From: Bartonella sp. AU55XJBT
GTDB lineage: Bacteria > Pseudomonadota > Alphaproteobacteria > Rhizobiales > Rhizobiaceae
DNA length: 64,000 nucleotides
Direction: 5' to 3'
NCBI RefSeq assembly: GCF_028618525.1
Contig: NZ_JAQITC010000004.1
Coordinates: forward strand, 101,219 to 165,218
Shown: positions 35,015 to 45,082 of the stretch, piece after piece
Numbering within the stretch: the stretch's first letter is position 1
Layout of the letters: every line of letters starts with the position of its first letter
The notes under the pieces: model-generated
What the model was told of the DNA's origin: nothing
What the model saw: only the letters and a program-made list of their open reading frames with translations
Database searches by the model: none
Position numbers and translations under genes: made by a program

Positions 35015-35406
35015 AGAAGATAAACTTTCTATTTTTAAGCTATCGCATCACCCGTGATACGAACCATAATACTAAAATTAATCATTTCATTTTAACCGTG
35101 TAGCGGATAAAATGCCACTTCTTGCTTAAGAGAGTATAAATTTAATATCCATGACGTAAAAATTTAGCTGTAATAATTTAAAAGCTTTAAAAAATATCTC
35201 TCTATTTTAATAATATATATAAAATGAAACAAACGCTAAAATAGTCCAATAAAATTTATATTTGATTTAATTCTACAAAATCATCCCCAATCAATAAAAT
35301 TCATAATAAATGATTGTCTTCTTTAAGTAGCCCCACTAACTTTATCAAAAGCCCTTCTAATTTTTTGAAAATCATACTTGTCATCAAAAGAAATTTATTA
35401 TGAATT
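35015..35406. other. 392-base region between the PLD gene and the NtrC-type regulator
   Basis: AT-rich with long A/T tracts. A short hairpin (ATCAC/GTGAT) lies at about 35045-35056, near the start of the PLD gene. No reading frame or RNA gene is seen. Confidence 0.5.
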
Positions 35407-36792
35407 CTACTTTTGATCTTGATTTCTTATGGCTCTCAATTCTTCCATTTTTCTATAAAGTGTAGAGCGACCAATATGAAGGCGGCGCGCAATCTCACTC
35501 ATATGCCCCTTATAATGTTTAACCGCTTTCTCAATAATATCATGCTCCATCTCTGCAAAAGTACGCACATGCCCATCAGTATTCAAAAATTGTATCGAAT
35601 CTTGTTCATTATCTTCTTGCATATTACCCTCAATGATATTTGGAACACTCATTAATGAATTTCCCATTAATTGGGGAAAATCTCGAACAGTTAATAACGG
35701 TCCCTCACTGAGTAAAATCGCACGAAATAAAAAATTTTCAAGTTCATTCCTATTGCCAGGCCAATCATACTGCATAAGCAAAGAAAGAGCTGATCCTGCT
35801 AAACCATGCACATGTGATCGCCCTGTTTCTACTATGATGCGATCGATCAAACGTTGTGTAATCTCTGGAAAGTCATCCCTTAATTCTCGTAAAGCAGGAA
35901 CGCTAATCGATAGATGAGAAAATTGTTCAAACAAACTATGCAAAAAAAAGTTCTCTTTAACCAAGTCCTTTAAACGTGATGTTGAAATAGCAACGATCCG
36001 AAAAGGAAAAAGTTTTCCTTTTGTATCTCTTTCCCTTTCTTTAAGATAATGAGCAAACCGTTTTTGCTGTATGGGCTCAAGTCGATCAATATCACAAAGG
36101 CAAAGCGTCCCGTTTTCAAGCGAAGAAACCAATGGGAGGAATTCTTTAAACCAATGCTCATTTTCTTCTTCTGGATCAACAATCGCTGAACATTGAAAGC
36201 GAATAAAAGTACCCTTTGAAAATAGACCTTCATGATGAATAATCCGAGCTAAGGTCTCACGACCCGTTCCAACTTCACCTTCTATTAAAAGATTCTGTGA
36301 AGTCGTTGCTGCTGTTCTCGATTTCTCTAAAACAATCTGCATCGCTCTACTTTTTATGCAAAGATCCGAAAACCGTAAATGATTCTCTTTCTTTCTCCGA
36401 ATATCTTGAACCTCATGCTCCAAGGCAGAAATAAGAGCAAGAATATCCAAAGTAACTCTTACGCGTAATAATGTTACTGGATGAATCCAATAATCAATGG
36501 CTCCAGCTGTTAAAGCTTTCTGGAGTAAATCTTGATTCTCTTGTTGTGCTATCACAACAAGAGGAACAGAAACACCAGCAACTCTAATCATTTTAATCAA
36601 ATCGCTTACACTCAGATCACTCATAACGACATCAAGGAGTGCAAGCACAATGTTTTTACGTCTGTGTAAAAGATCAATCGTACGGAGGCCATTTTCTGCT
36701 TCAATGACACGGTAACCAAAACCTCGGAGCATAGCAGAAAGCTCTATACGTCTTCCATAATCTTCACTCGCAACCAGAATGGGACCAACCAT
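35407..36792 (-). CDS. NtrC-type response regulator with degenerate AAA+ domain
   Basis: 461 aa. Receiver domain 1-120 keeps acidic residues at 10-11 and the phosphoacceptor Asp54 (ALLDVVMSD), but the conserved Lys near 104 is His (IHP). The AAA+ domain at 150-375 has Walker A GEVGTGRE (Lys to Arg188) and a Walker B reading GTLCLCDID in place of GTLFLDEI. The GAFTGA loop that contacts sigma-54 is absent. The Fis-type HTH at 420-455 (HYKGHMSEIARRLHIGRSTLYRKMEEL) is intact. It probably binds DNA without activating sigma-54. No sensor kinase gene is adjacent. Confidence 0.85.
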   Translation of the reverse strand: MVGPILVASEDYGRRIELSAMLRGFGYRVIEAENGLRTIDLLHRRKNIVLALLDVVMSDLSVSDLIKMIRVAGVSVPLVVIAQQENQDLLQKALTAGAIDYWIHPVTLLRVRVTLDILALISALEHEVQDIRRKKENHLRFSDLCIKSRAMQIVLEKSRTAATTSQNLLIEGEVGTGRETLARIIHHEGLFSKGTFIRFQCSAIVDPEEENEHWFKEFLPLVSSLENGTLCLCDIDRLEPIQQKRFAHYLKERERDTKGKLFPFRIVAISTSRLKDLVKENFFLHSLFEQFSHLSISVPALRELRDDFPEITQRLIDRIIVETGRSHVHGLAGSALSLLMQYDWPGNRNELENFLFRAILLSEGPLLTVRDFPQLMGNSLMSVPNIIEGNMQEDNEQDSIQFLNTDGHVRTFAEMEHDIIEKAVKHYKGHMSEIARRLHIGRSTLYRKMEELRAIRNQDQK

Positions 36793-37059
36793 AATGTTAA
36801 TAATCTCCTTTGAGATTACTCATGAGACTATTCAGCAGCTTAATGTAAAAATTATTGTAAACCATAAGAAATATTTCACCTCTTGTGTCTCACTTGCGCA
36901 TTTCATCAAGCTGTTAATTAAATACAACATTAAGGCATTTTTTTCTATTTTTTTTGCTTTTTCATTGATTTTTATTAAATTTTTCATATTGACTCATGGC
37001 ATAATTTAATAATTTTATAGGGAATAGAGAGCAGAATAATCTAAATTAGAGTGAAATAA

Positions 37060-37434
37060 ATGAAACATACCTATCATATTTTATGTCTTACAATCACCGC
37101 TTTGCTATTAAATGCTTGTGGCTTTTCGCAATATTATAGCCCCAATGTGTCAACTGGAATTGACGGAAAATGGGTTGATGAGAATGGCATTGTTTCTTCT
37201 TTCCACAATGGTGTTTTTGAAACACGTGCTGCAGATACAGAAGAAAAACTATCAGAAGGGGTATATAGTTACCTTAATGCCCAAAATATAGAAATTGAAA
37301 TACGCTCTATTCTCCGTGGAACAATTTCTAGAGTCAATTGTACAATGTCATATGACGCTACACAACTTCTCTGCACCTCACATACAGGAGCACAGTTTTT
37401 CCTTAAACGGAAATCTTCAACAAAGAAAAGGTAA
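37060..37434 (+). CDS. omp10: Omp10-type outer membrane lipoprotein
   Basis: 124 aa lipoprotein precursor. The signal peptide ends in lipobox LLNAC with lipidated Cys20. The mature part (GIDGKWVDENGIVSSFHNGVFE, EKLSEGVYSYLN, RSILRGTISRVNC, LLCTS, FFLKRK) follows the Brucella Omp10 lipoprotein closely as I recall it. In Brucella, Omp10 is an exposed minor lipoprotein; the role here is inferred. Single gene, divergent from the NtrC-type regulator and convergent with kdsD. Confidence 0.85.
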   Translation: MKHTYHILCLTITALLLNACGFSQYYSPNVSTGIDGKWVDENGIVSSFHNGVFETRAADTEEKLSEGVYSYLNAQNIEIEIRSILRGTISRVNCTMSYDATQLLCTSHTGAQFFLKRKSSTKKR

Positions 37435-37500
37435 GCTTCTCTTAGTTAAGAACAGAAGGAGCACATATATCAAACAGGGGGTAATCCTTTCTCCTCCTGA

Positions 37501-37562
37501 TAGAAAATCCTCTCTAAAATACGCAGAGAGACCGATATAATCTCTGTCCGTGGGATTTTCTA
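37501..37562. repeat. nested inverted repeat between omp10 and kdsD
   Basis: TAGAAAATCC (37501-37510) and GGATTTTCTA (37553-37562) are perfect ten-base arms, with inner CTCTCT and AGAGAG pairing. Located between convergent genes, so it may act as a two-way terminator or stabilise both 3' ends. Confidence 0.5.
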
Positions 37563-37699
37563 AACATGACAAAATGCGTAAAGTAGTTATTTTTTCCCAC
37601 AAAAGATCAGCGAAAAGCCCCTTCACAATAAAACTGTGACTTTGTATCGTTCCATCTATTTTAGCCTAAAATAACATTTATCTGATAGAGAATTTTAAT

Positions 37700-38704
37700 C
37701 TAAGCAGCACCGATGCGCAAAAGATCATGAAAATGAACAATTCCTATCGGTTTTTTATCTTCAATCACGAAAAATGCACCAATATGATGATCATTAATAA
37801 AAGCCATTGCTGCACCAACAAGTGTATCTGGCTTTACAACTTTAGGATTCTTGGTCATCACCTCATCAACATTAAATTCTGATAAATTAAAATGAATGTT
37901 CCGTGCCAAATCACCATCGGTAACAATTCCAATGAGTTCACCTTTTTTATTGATAACACCAACACAACCAAAATGTTTTTCTACCAACACATTCATCGCT
38001 TCAGCCATAGCCGTTCCCTGCATAACCAAAGGCATACGATCTCCCTCATGCATAATATCACACACGTATTTAAGGCTTGCACCAAGAGAACCACCAGGAT
38101 GGTATATTTTGAAATCCGTTGCGGTAAAACCTCGCATTTCTAAAAGAGAAACGGCTAATGCATCTCCCATTGCCAATTGCATAATTGTTGAAGTTGTAGG
38201 CGCTAAACCATGGGGGCAAGCCTCTTCTATCTTGGGTAATAAGAGAACAATATCAGCTTGTCGCCCTAATACAGAGTGCTCACTTGATGTCATTGCAATA
38301 AGGGGGATACGAAAACGTGCCGCATAACTCATAATGCCACTTAATTCTTGCGTTTCACCAGACCATGATAAAGCAAGAATAACATCATCAGCCCCAATCA
38401 TACCAAGATCACCGTGATTGGCTTCTGCAGCGTGAACAAAAAAAGCAGGTGTTCCAGTTGAAGCTAAGGTTGCTGCAATTTTGGTCCCGATATGACCACT
38501 TTTCCCAAGTCCCGTAATGACCACATGTCCGAGGGCATTTCTAATGGTTTGAACAGACGCTTCAAAAGAAGATGAAAGACTTCCAAGAAAAGCTGCTTCA
38601 AGGGCTTCAAGCCCTTGCTTTTCACTGGCAAGTGTTTTAAGCGCCGATGCAACAGCCCCCTGCAAAGCCCTATGAGGAAATGGTATTGTCATAATCAAAT
38701 TCAA
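37700..38704 (-). CDS. kdsD: D-arabinose 5-phosphate isomerase
   Basis: 334 aa (330 if the second Met is used). An SIS domain (GLGKSGHIGTKIAATLASTG, LSWSGETQELSG) is followed by two CBS domains (from ICDIMHEGDRMP to the end). This is the KpsF/KdsD/GutQ family, interconverting ribulose 5-phosphate and arabinose 5-phosphate for the Kdo of lipopolysaccharide. galU lies just upstream on the same strand (about 27 bases), so both probably form an envelope sugar operon. Confidence 0.92.
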   Translation of the reverse strand: MNLIMTIPFPHRALQGAVASALKTLASEKQGLEALEAAFLGSLSSSFEASVQTIRNALGHVVITGLGKSGHIGTKIAATLASTGTPAFFVHAAEANHGDLGMIGADDVILALSWSGETQELSGIMSYAARFRIPLIAMTSSEHSVLGRQADIVLLLPKIEEACPHGLAPTTSTIMQLAMGDALAVSLLEMRGFTATDFKIYHPGGSLGASLKYVCDIMHEGDRMPLVMQGTAMAEAMNVLVEKHFGCVGVINKKGELIGIVTDGDLARNIHFNLSEFNVDEVMTKNPKVVKPDTLVGAAMAFINDHHIGAFFVIEDKKPIGIVHFHDLLRIGAA

Positions 38705-38731
38705 TCAATAAAATTAAATGGGAGATCTACA

Positions 38732-39622
38732 TCATTGTTCAACTTTAATGGTTTCTAGTAAATTTTTCAATGAAGCAGAAACACGGCTGTGCATATCAGC
38801 ACGTGCCAAAGCAAAAGCAACGTTAGCTTCAATAAAACCAGCTTTAGAACCGCAATCAAAAGTGCGCCCTTCTAATTGCAAACCCCAAAAATCCTGTTCG
38901 TTTGAAAGCCTTATCATCGCATCAGTTAGTTGAACTTCATTTCCTGCTCCTCGTTCTTGAGTGGAAAGAATATTAAAAATTTCTGGCTGCAAAATATAAC
39001 GCCCATTGATGTACAAATTTGATGGTGCCGTTCCAAACGCTGGTTTTTCTACCATTTTTGTGATTTCAAAACCATTGGCAATTTGTTTACCTTTCCCCAC
39101 AATACCATATTTATGGGTTTCTCTAGGATCACATTCTTGAACTGCTATAATATTTCCGCCCCCTATTCTTTCATAAAGGCTCATCATCTCAGAAAGACAC
39201 CCCTTTTTTGCTTTTATCAACATATCAGGTAATAACAATGCAAAAGGTTCGCCTGCAACCAATTCACGCGCGCACCAAAGCGCATGTCCTAACCCCAAAG
39301 GTTGCTGTTGTCGTGTGAAAGAAGTTGTCCCTGGCAACGGCTGTAAACGGTATAAATGTGCCAGATCTTCTTTTTTTCCACATTCAGCAAGTGTTGTATA
39401 TAATTCAACTTGCGTATCAAAATAGTCCTCAATGACTGCTTTGTTGCGTCCAGTCACAAAAATAAAATGCTCAATGCCAGCTTCCCGCGCCTCATCCACA
39501 ACATATTGAATAACAGGCTTATCAACAACTGTTAGCATTTCTTTAGGTATCGTTTTTGTCGCAGGAAGAAAACGCGTACCAAGACCTGCTACGGGAAATA
39601 CTGCTTTCCGGATTTTAGGCAA
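38732..39622 (-). CDS. galU: UTP-glucose-1-phosphate uridylyltransferase
   Basis: 296 aa from TTG at 39622, chosen because GAGGAGG lies six bases before it and the product then begins [18 protein letters not shown] as in other GalU proteins; an ATG at 39646 would put that ribosome site inside the gene. The nucleotidyltransferase loop [20 protein letters not shown] is intact. Makes UDP-glucose for envelope polysaccharides. First gene of a galU-kdsD pair. Confidence 0.94.
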   Translation of the reverse strand: MPKIRKAVFPVAGLGTRFLPATKTIPKEMLTVVDKPVIQYVVDEAREAGIEHFIFVTGRNKAVIEDYFDTQVELYTTLAECGKKEDLAHLYRLQPLPGTTSFTRQQQPLGLGHALWCARELVAGEPFALLLPDMLIKAKKGCLSEMMSLYERIGGGNIIAVQECDPRETHKYGIVGKGKQIANGFEITKMVEKPAFGTAPSNLYINGRYILQPEIFNILSTQERGAGNEVQLTDAMIRLSNEQDFWGLQLEGRTFDCGSKAGFIEANVAFALARADMHSRVSASLKNLLETIKVEQ

Positions 39623-39883
39623 ACTCACCCTCCTCAATGAACTCATATAACCTTTTTATTTATCATATGTTTTTATGAAATAGTAAAAAAGATATCTTAT
39701 TATTTTAATTATCCTTATAATGGGCAATCACAAATGTAAAAGAGAATATGAGAATTTATTGAAAGTATTAAACAAATTATTTGTTGCAGTTTTTTTCTCT
39801 TCTTGATCATATTATCGATTAAACTAAATACAAAATAAAGTTATTGCACATATAATGAATTGAATATTAATGGGGATTTTAAA

Positions 39884-41137
39884 ATGCAAAAAACAGAATT
39901 GAAGGCTTTCTCTTTTTTAGAGACGTCAATAAGTCCGAGAACGCTTATTAGGGGCTTTGTCGTTTTTTTGTCTGCTTTTTTAATGTTTTTTGTATCCTTT
40001 GCATATGCTGATAGCGGATTTAAACACTGGATTAAAGAATTTAAAAAGACAGCTATTGCTCACAATATTACCCCCTCTACGTTTCATATGGCTTTTAAAG
40101 GTGTTAATGCCATTGATCCAGAAGTTTTAAAAAGTGCCGCATATCAACCGGAATTTGTTGCCCCCTCATGGAATTATTTTGATAATCGTGTCCATGATAT
40201 TGCAATTGTGGAAGGACGGCGCCAAGAAAAAAAATGGAATCAATGGCTTCTTCAAATTGAAGAACGTTTTGGTGTTGACCGCAATATTCTGCTTGCTATT
40301 TGGTCAATGGAAAGCAATTACGGAAAAATTTTAGCCAATAAAAGTGTCATGCGTGATACCATTCGCTCGCTTGCAACCCTAGCCTATGCTGATAAAAAAC
40401 GAGCAAAATATGCACATACACAACTGATTGCTGCTATGAAAATTCTACAAAATGGTGAAATTAAACGCTCTCAACTTACTGGATCTTGGGCCGGTGCTTT
40501 GGGGCATACCCAATTTATTCCAAGCAGTTATCTCACCTATGCCGTTGATATGGACAAAGACGGACGACGTGATATCTGGACCTCTGTTCCAGATGCTCTG
40601 GCTACTGCTGCTAATCTTCTCCACAAAAATGGCTGGCAACCACACCTTATTTGGGGGGTAGAGGTGAAAATCCCCCAAGGGAAAAATCTTCCTGAAGGGT
40701 GGTATTCCTTTGAACAATGGAAAAAATTAGGTGTAAAACGCGCCAATGGGCATCCTCTTCCCCCATTAACTGAACAAGCAATATTAAAATATCCAGATGG
40801 AGCCAAAGGACCTATATTCTTAGTCACAAAAAATTTCTTTGTTCTAAAACGTTATAATAATGCAGATCGTTATGCTTTTGCTGTTGCCCTTCTTGCTGAT
40901 CGTATTGCTGGACATCCTAGATTAGTGCATGATTGGCAAAGACCTTTTCAACCCCTTACCTTCCAGGAATGCAAAGAATTGCAATCTCGCTTAAGTACAC
41001 TAGGCTATTATAAAGGAAATGTTGATGGAAAAATCGGAACAGCCTCCCGCAAAGCAATTAAAGCTTTTCAGCTGCGTCACGGTTTAAAAGCAAACGGATA
41101 TCCATCCTCTCAAGTGCTTTTTCTCCTTCGTAAATAA
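39884..41137 (+). CDS. MltB-type lytic murein transglycosylase with peptidoglycan-binding domain
   Basis: About 417 aa from ATG 39884, which has GGGGAT ahead; ATG 39860 would add eight residues. The signal peptide ends SFAYA-D. An SLT_2/MltB domain follows with catalytic Glu in LLAIWSMESNYGK (Glu143 from this start), GSWAGALGHTQFIPSSY, and DMDKDGRRDIW. The C-terminal PG_binding_1 domain (LQSRLSTLGYYKGNVDGKIG) binds the wall. Cleaves peptidoglycan glycan strands in the periplasm. The DUF459 gene follows 18 bases later. Confidence 0.92.
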   Translation: MQKTELKAFSFLETSISPRTLIRGFVVFLSAFLMFFVSFAYADSGFKHWIKEFKKTAIAHNITPSTFHMAFKGVNAIDPEVLKSAAYQPEFVAPSWNYFDNRVHDIAIVEGRRQEKKWNQWLLQIEERFGVDRNILLAIWSMESNYGKILANKSVMRDTIRSLATLAYADKKRAKYAHTQLIAAMKILQNGEIKRSQLTGSWAGALGHTQFIPSSYLTYAVDMDKDGRRDIWTSVPDALATAANLLHKNGWQPHLIWGVEVKIPQGKNLPEGWYSFEQWKKLGVKRANGHPLPPLTEQAILKYPDGAKGPIFLVTKNFFVLKRYNNADRYAFAVALLADRIAGHPRLVHDWQRPFQPLTFQECKELQSRLSTLGYYKGNVDGKIGTASRKAIKAFQLRHGLKANGYPSSQVLFLLRK

Positions 41138-41155
41138 TAATGGAGAGCTAAGATT

Positions 41156-42232
41156 TTGCCTCTTTTTCGTCTGATATACTTGATGTTCTTGCTGTTTGCA
41201 CTTTCTATTGTGGGGATCATACAGCCCTCCCCAAGTTACGCAACCAACTTTTTCAAATGGTTGTCACAACAAAATAAACCGACACAACAACAACCGCAAA
41301 TTATAGAACAAAAAATAGACAAGCCGCAAAAAAAAATCGTAACACAAAAAAACATACAAAAATTAAAAAACGAGAATGCAAAGCGCATTCTTGTCATAGG
41401 GGATTTTGCAGCTTCTGCTGTTGCCGATGCCCTTAAAAAGTTTTTTACGGATAATAGTGATATCGTTATCATAAACAACACAATGCCGGCTTCCGGTCTC
41501 GTGCGAACAGATTATTATTCTTGGCAAAGCAATATTTCTAAACTTATTGATCAAAATAACCCCGATGTCATTATCATAATGATCGGTGCAAATGATAATA
41601 AACCCATCAAAGACTCTTATGGCATCATTAATACAGATCAGTCAGAATGGATGCGCATCTACAAACAAAGAATTATCGAAATTGCTGAAAATCTTCATTC
41701 CTCTGGAAAATCATGGATATGGATAGGTCAACCTTCTTTTGGAAATGATCTTTTAACACAAAAAATGAAAATTTTTAATGCGCTCTACAAACAAGAAACA
41801 GAAACCGCGGGGGGATATTTTCTCGATATCTGGAAAGGTTTTAGTGACGAAAAAGAGAACTTTTCTTTTTCAGGCTATGATATTCATGGAAAAATAGCCA
41901 AATTACGCACCAATAATGGCATTCATTTCACCCTTGAGGGAAAGGAAAAACTTGCCTCTTATTTAGAAAAACCATTGAAAAATATTTTAAATTTTCATGC
42001 CTTTTCTCATGAAGAGCCATACTCAACCAATCAAGCTATTCAAAAAATTATACAAGAGTCAGAAAATCAAAAGCAAAACAATATTACACGTCAGCCTCCA
42101 ATGAGTCTCGATAATATGGCACAACAAAATACCCACCTTTTAGGCAAACGAACGTCAAGTTTTATAAAAAAATCATGGTTTCCACCAAATGGACATCAAA
42201 AAGATCGCGCTGATAATTTTTCTGTCCCATAA
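41156..42232 (+). CDS. DUF459 SGNH-hydrolase-like periplasmic protein
   Basis: 358 aa with TTG start and a signal peptide (cleavage after SYA near 29). A polar linker rich in Gln and Lys (about 38-75) precedes an SGNH/GDSL-like fold: ILVIGDFAAS (block I), ASGLV with the Gly block, MIGANDN (block III Asn) and NGIHFT (block V His). The block I nucleophile Ser is Phe here, as I recall for some rhizobial relatives, so hydrolase activity is doubtful. Lies directly after the lytic transglycosylase and is probably cotranscribed, suggesting a cell wall role. Confidence 0.8.
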   Translation: MPLFRLIYLMFLLFALSIVGIIQPSPSYATNFFKWLSQQNKPTQQQPQIIEQKIDKPQKKIVTQKNIQKLKNENAKRILVIGDFAASAVADALKKFFTDNSDIVIINNTMPASGLVRTDYYSWQSNISKLIDQNNPDVIIIMIGANDNKPIKDSYGIINTDQSEWMRIYKQRIIEIAENLHSSGKSWIWIGQPSFGNDLLTQKMKIFNALYKQETETAGGYFLDIWKGFSDEKENFSFSGYDIHGKIAKLRTNNGIHFTLEGKEKLASYLEKPLKNILNFHAFSHEEPYSTNQAIQKIIQESENQKQNNITRQPPMSLDNMAQQNTHLLGKRTSSFIKKSWFPPNGHQKDRADNFSVP

Positions 42233-42364
42233 TGTCTCTTTAAAAGACAAAATCTGATGCCCTTCATAAACAAAAAGCGAATAAAATAAAAAACTCTGTT
42301 TACAGAACCATAAATAAAGAGGGAGCTTGCATAAATTGCAATTACATCTTTAGAATAATATGAA

Positions 42365-42390
42365 AACGGCATGGTGTTAACCATACCGTT
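42365..42390 (-). terminator. terminator after the M3 peptidase gene
   Basis: AACGG-ATGGT and ACCAT-CCGTT pair around GTTA with one mismatch. On the minus strand it is followed by TTTTCATATT, six bases after the stop. Confidence 0.6.
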
Positions 42391-42395
42391 ATAGC

Positions 42396-44420
42396 TTATA
42401 GTCCACGTTTGTTCATCATTGCCTCTGGCAAAGGCATTCGTCCCCGAAAAGCTTTATACAGTTCCTCTGGATCGCGACTTCCACCAGCAGAATAAATAAA
42501 ACGCTTTAAAAGATCAGCAAGCTCTGAATTAAAGGCATCACCTGTTTCTTCAAACGCTTGAAAAGCATCAGCATCAAGTACTTCCGACCACATATAAGAA
42601 TAGTAACCAGCAGCATAACCATCCCCTGCAAATACATGCATAAAATGTGGAGGACGATGGCGCATAATAATTGTATCAGGCATTTGCAACTTTTCTAATT
42701 CTTTATGTTCAAAAACTTTTGGATCAGTGACCGCTTCTCCTTGATGAAAAGCCATATCCACTAAAGCTGATGAGATAAACTCCACCGCAGAAAATCCAGC
42801 ATTAAATGTCTGCGCCGCTAAAACTTTATTGATTAACTCTTGTGGTATCGGATGCCCTGTTTTTGTATGTATAGCATAAGATTTTAATATCTCTGGTACG
42901 GTTAACCAATGTTCATAAAGTTGAGAGGGAAGTTCAACAAAATCACGTGAAACAGATGTTCCCGCTACCGACGGCCATGTGACATCAGAAAGCAAACCAT
43001 GCAATGCATGCCCAAATTCATGGAAAAGCGTACGGGCATCATCAAGTGATAAAAGTGCAATCTCACCTTTGGGCGGCTTAGCAAAATTACAAACATTATA
43101 GATAATAGGTTTTTGACTGCCATCCAATTTATGTTGGGATTGCAGTCTACTCATCCATGCACCAGAACGTTTTGAAGAACGTGCAAAATAATCACCAATG
43201 AAATGCCCAAGTAAACTCCCATCAGATTTCTTTACTTCCCACAAACGTGCATCAGGATGCCAAAGTGCAACAGCATTTCTCTCTTCAAAAGTAATGCCAA
43301 AGAGTTTTTCTGCTACCCCAAAAGCCGCTTTAATCATACGATCAAGTTGAAAATAATATTTAATCTCAGCGCTATCGAAAGAAAATTTTTCAGTGCGGAG
43401 CTTTTCAGCATAATAACGCCAATCCCAAGCGGCTAAAGATTCATTGCTTCCCTGACGGTTGGCAAAATTTTGTAACTCAATTTGCTCAGCAGAAGCCTTC
43501 GCTCTTGCGCGCTCCCATACAGGCATAAGCAAATCCATAACGGAAGCAACACTTTTAGCCATGGTATTATCGAGTTTCAAATCTGCGAAAGATTTATATC
43601 CCAATAATTTAGCCTGCTCATCTCGAAGCGCAACAATCTCTAAAATAAGGGAGTGATTATCATTCTTGTTATTATTTTCACCACGTTTAGCCCAAGCTTG
43701 GAATGCAACCTCACGCAAATCACGACGATTTGAGAATTTTAAAAAAGGTTCAACAATCGAGCGTGCTAATGTTAATGCATAGGCTTCTTTATTGCCTCTT
43801 TCACACGCAATTTCCTTCATTGAAGCAATAAGATCTTCCGGTAAACCAGATAAATCTGTTTGTTTTAAAAATAGAATCCATTCAGCTTCATCGTTTAAAA
43901 CATTCTGCCCAAAAGTAGCATTTAAAAAAGCAAGTCTTTCATTAATTTCCATAAGCCGTTTCTGAGCTTTATTGTCTAGCTTTGCCCCATGACAAACGAA
44001 CTTTTTCCACCATAATTCAAGAACACGTGTTGTTTCACTCTCAAATATGCCTTGCTGCGACTGTTGATAAAGTGCATCTATTTTTGCAAATATCCGCGCA
44101 TCCATCATCATTTTTGAAGAATAACGGGAAAGTTTTACAACGAACTCTTGTTCGAGCTGCTGAATCAAAGCATTCGTATGAGCACTGGCGCGCAAGAAAA
44201 ATATTGAACAGACACGATCAAGCGCTTTGCCACAAAGCTCAAAAGGTTGCAAAAAATCCTCAAGCGTTGGTGGTTCTTGCACCATCGCAATCGCCTCTAA
44301 TTCTTCTTCGGCTTCTTGAAGTGCCTGTTCAAAAGCGGGTTTGAAATCTTCATCTCTTATAGAAGAAAAATCAGGAAGACCTGAAAATCCTTTCCAGTCT
44401 AGCACTGCTGCTTTTGTCAT
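42396..44420 (-). CDS. M3 family oligopeptidase / peptidyl-dipeptidase
   Basis: 674 aa. Zinc motif HEFGH at 467-471 with the third ligand Glu further on (RDFVELPSQLYEHW). The large N-terminal helical part and TLFHEFGHALHGLLSD match Dcp/PrlC (oligopeptidase A) enzymes, which degrade peptides including cleaved signal peptides. It has no signal sequence, so is cytoplasmic. Dcp versus PrlC cannot be decided by eye. Single gene with its own terminator. Confidence 0.9.
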   Translation of the reverse strand: MTKAAVLDWKGFSGLPDFSSIRDEDFKPAFEQALQEAEEELEAIAMVQEPPTLEDFLQPFELCGKALDRVCSIFFLRASAHTNALIQQLEQEFVVKLSRYSSKMMMDARIFAKIDALYQQSQQGIFESETTRVLELWWKKFVCHGAKLDNKAQKRLMEINERLAFLNATFGQNVLNDEAEWILFLKQTDLSGLPEDLIASMKEIACERGNKEAYALTLARSIVEPFLKFSNRRDLREVAFQAWAKRGENNNKNDNHSLILEIVALRDEQAKLLGYKSFADLKLDNTMAKSVASVMDLLMPVWERARAKASAEQIELQNFANRQGSNESLAAWDWRYYAEKLRTEKFSFDSAEIKYYFQLDRMIKAAFGVAEKLFGITFEERNAVALWHPDARLWEVKKSDGSLLGHFIGDYFARSSKRSGAWMSRLQSQHKLDGSQKPIIYNVCNFAKPPKGEIALLSLDDARTLFHEFGHALHGLLSDVTWPSVAGTSVSRDFVELPSQLYEHWLTVPEILKSYAIHTKTGHPIPQELINKVLAAQTFNAGFSAVEFISSALVDMAFHQGEAVTDPKVFEHKELEKLQMPDTIIMRHRPPHFMHVFAGDGYAAGYYSYMWSEVLDADAFQAFEETGDAFNSELADLLKRFIYSAGGSRDPEELYKAFRGRMPLPEAMMNKRGL

Positions 44421-45082
44421 AATATTCTATGTCTCCGTTATAAATTTTAGCTGAAAAAATTATCTTTACGACACAAATTGATAATATACTAAGACTATTT
44501 CATGCCTTTCAAAATTACCTTTCAAAGCTCTATTGAATAAAGAATATCTTTAGCTTCATGAAATCAATAAAAATAAGAATTTCTACACTTATTAAACAAA
44601 ATCTTTGATTTATAATGATAATTTATTGTTTTTTATATTGAATGAGAAACTTGAATATCGTAGGATCCCTTCATTTTAAACCATATTATATCAAAGCAAT
44701 AAAGATTATTTACTCGCACAACACAATGAAATTGTCTCTTGATAAAAACGCTTGAAGAAAGGCTTCATCTCTACTGTTTACAAAACATTGCTGTAGATTC
44801 TTTCAAAAATCGCAAAGCTGTACTAAAGAAATGACGGAAAAATGAGAACTGATTTTTACATTTACGCCTTCATATTATCATGAAATTAGACTGTATTCTT
44901 TCTTTCAGTGATTTAAGAAATTGTTTATAACTTACACTTTGTCCTTGACTTCACTTAAAATATTAACAATTGGAAATACCGTTGGGGAGGTTTTTTTGAA
45001 TCTTCCATGAATTTTTATTATTTTTTATCTCATCATCTTATCTAGATTTATAACTCTCCAATTTTTCAGGAGGTATTTTATC
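44421..45082. other. 662-base divergent region between the M3 peptidase gene and mgtE
   Basis: AT-rich. The last 140 bases may form the mgtE leader and contain a G-rich element able to pair with a site next to the ribosome-binding site (see separate entry). No gene or tRNA is seen. Confidence 0.55.
44982..45074 (+). promoter_or_regulatory. candidate switching leader of mgtE
   Basis: TTGGGGAG (44982-44989) can pair with CTCTCCAA (45054-45061) over eight bases with one G-U. The same CTCTCC can instead pair with the ribosome site GGAGG (45069-45073). The two helices exclude each other, which would open or close translation. A TTGACT lies at 44945-44950, although no good -10 is seen. Confidence 0.35.

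Noticed and set aside
37896..38327. 143-codon frame opposite kdsD
   Set aside because: Antisense shadow; the product has no domain and no ribosome site.
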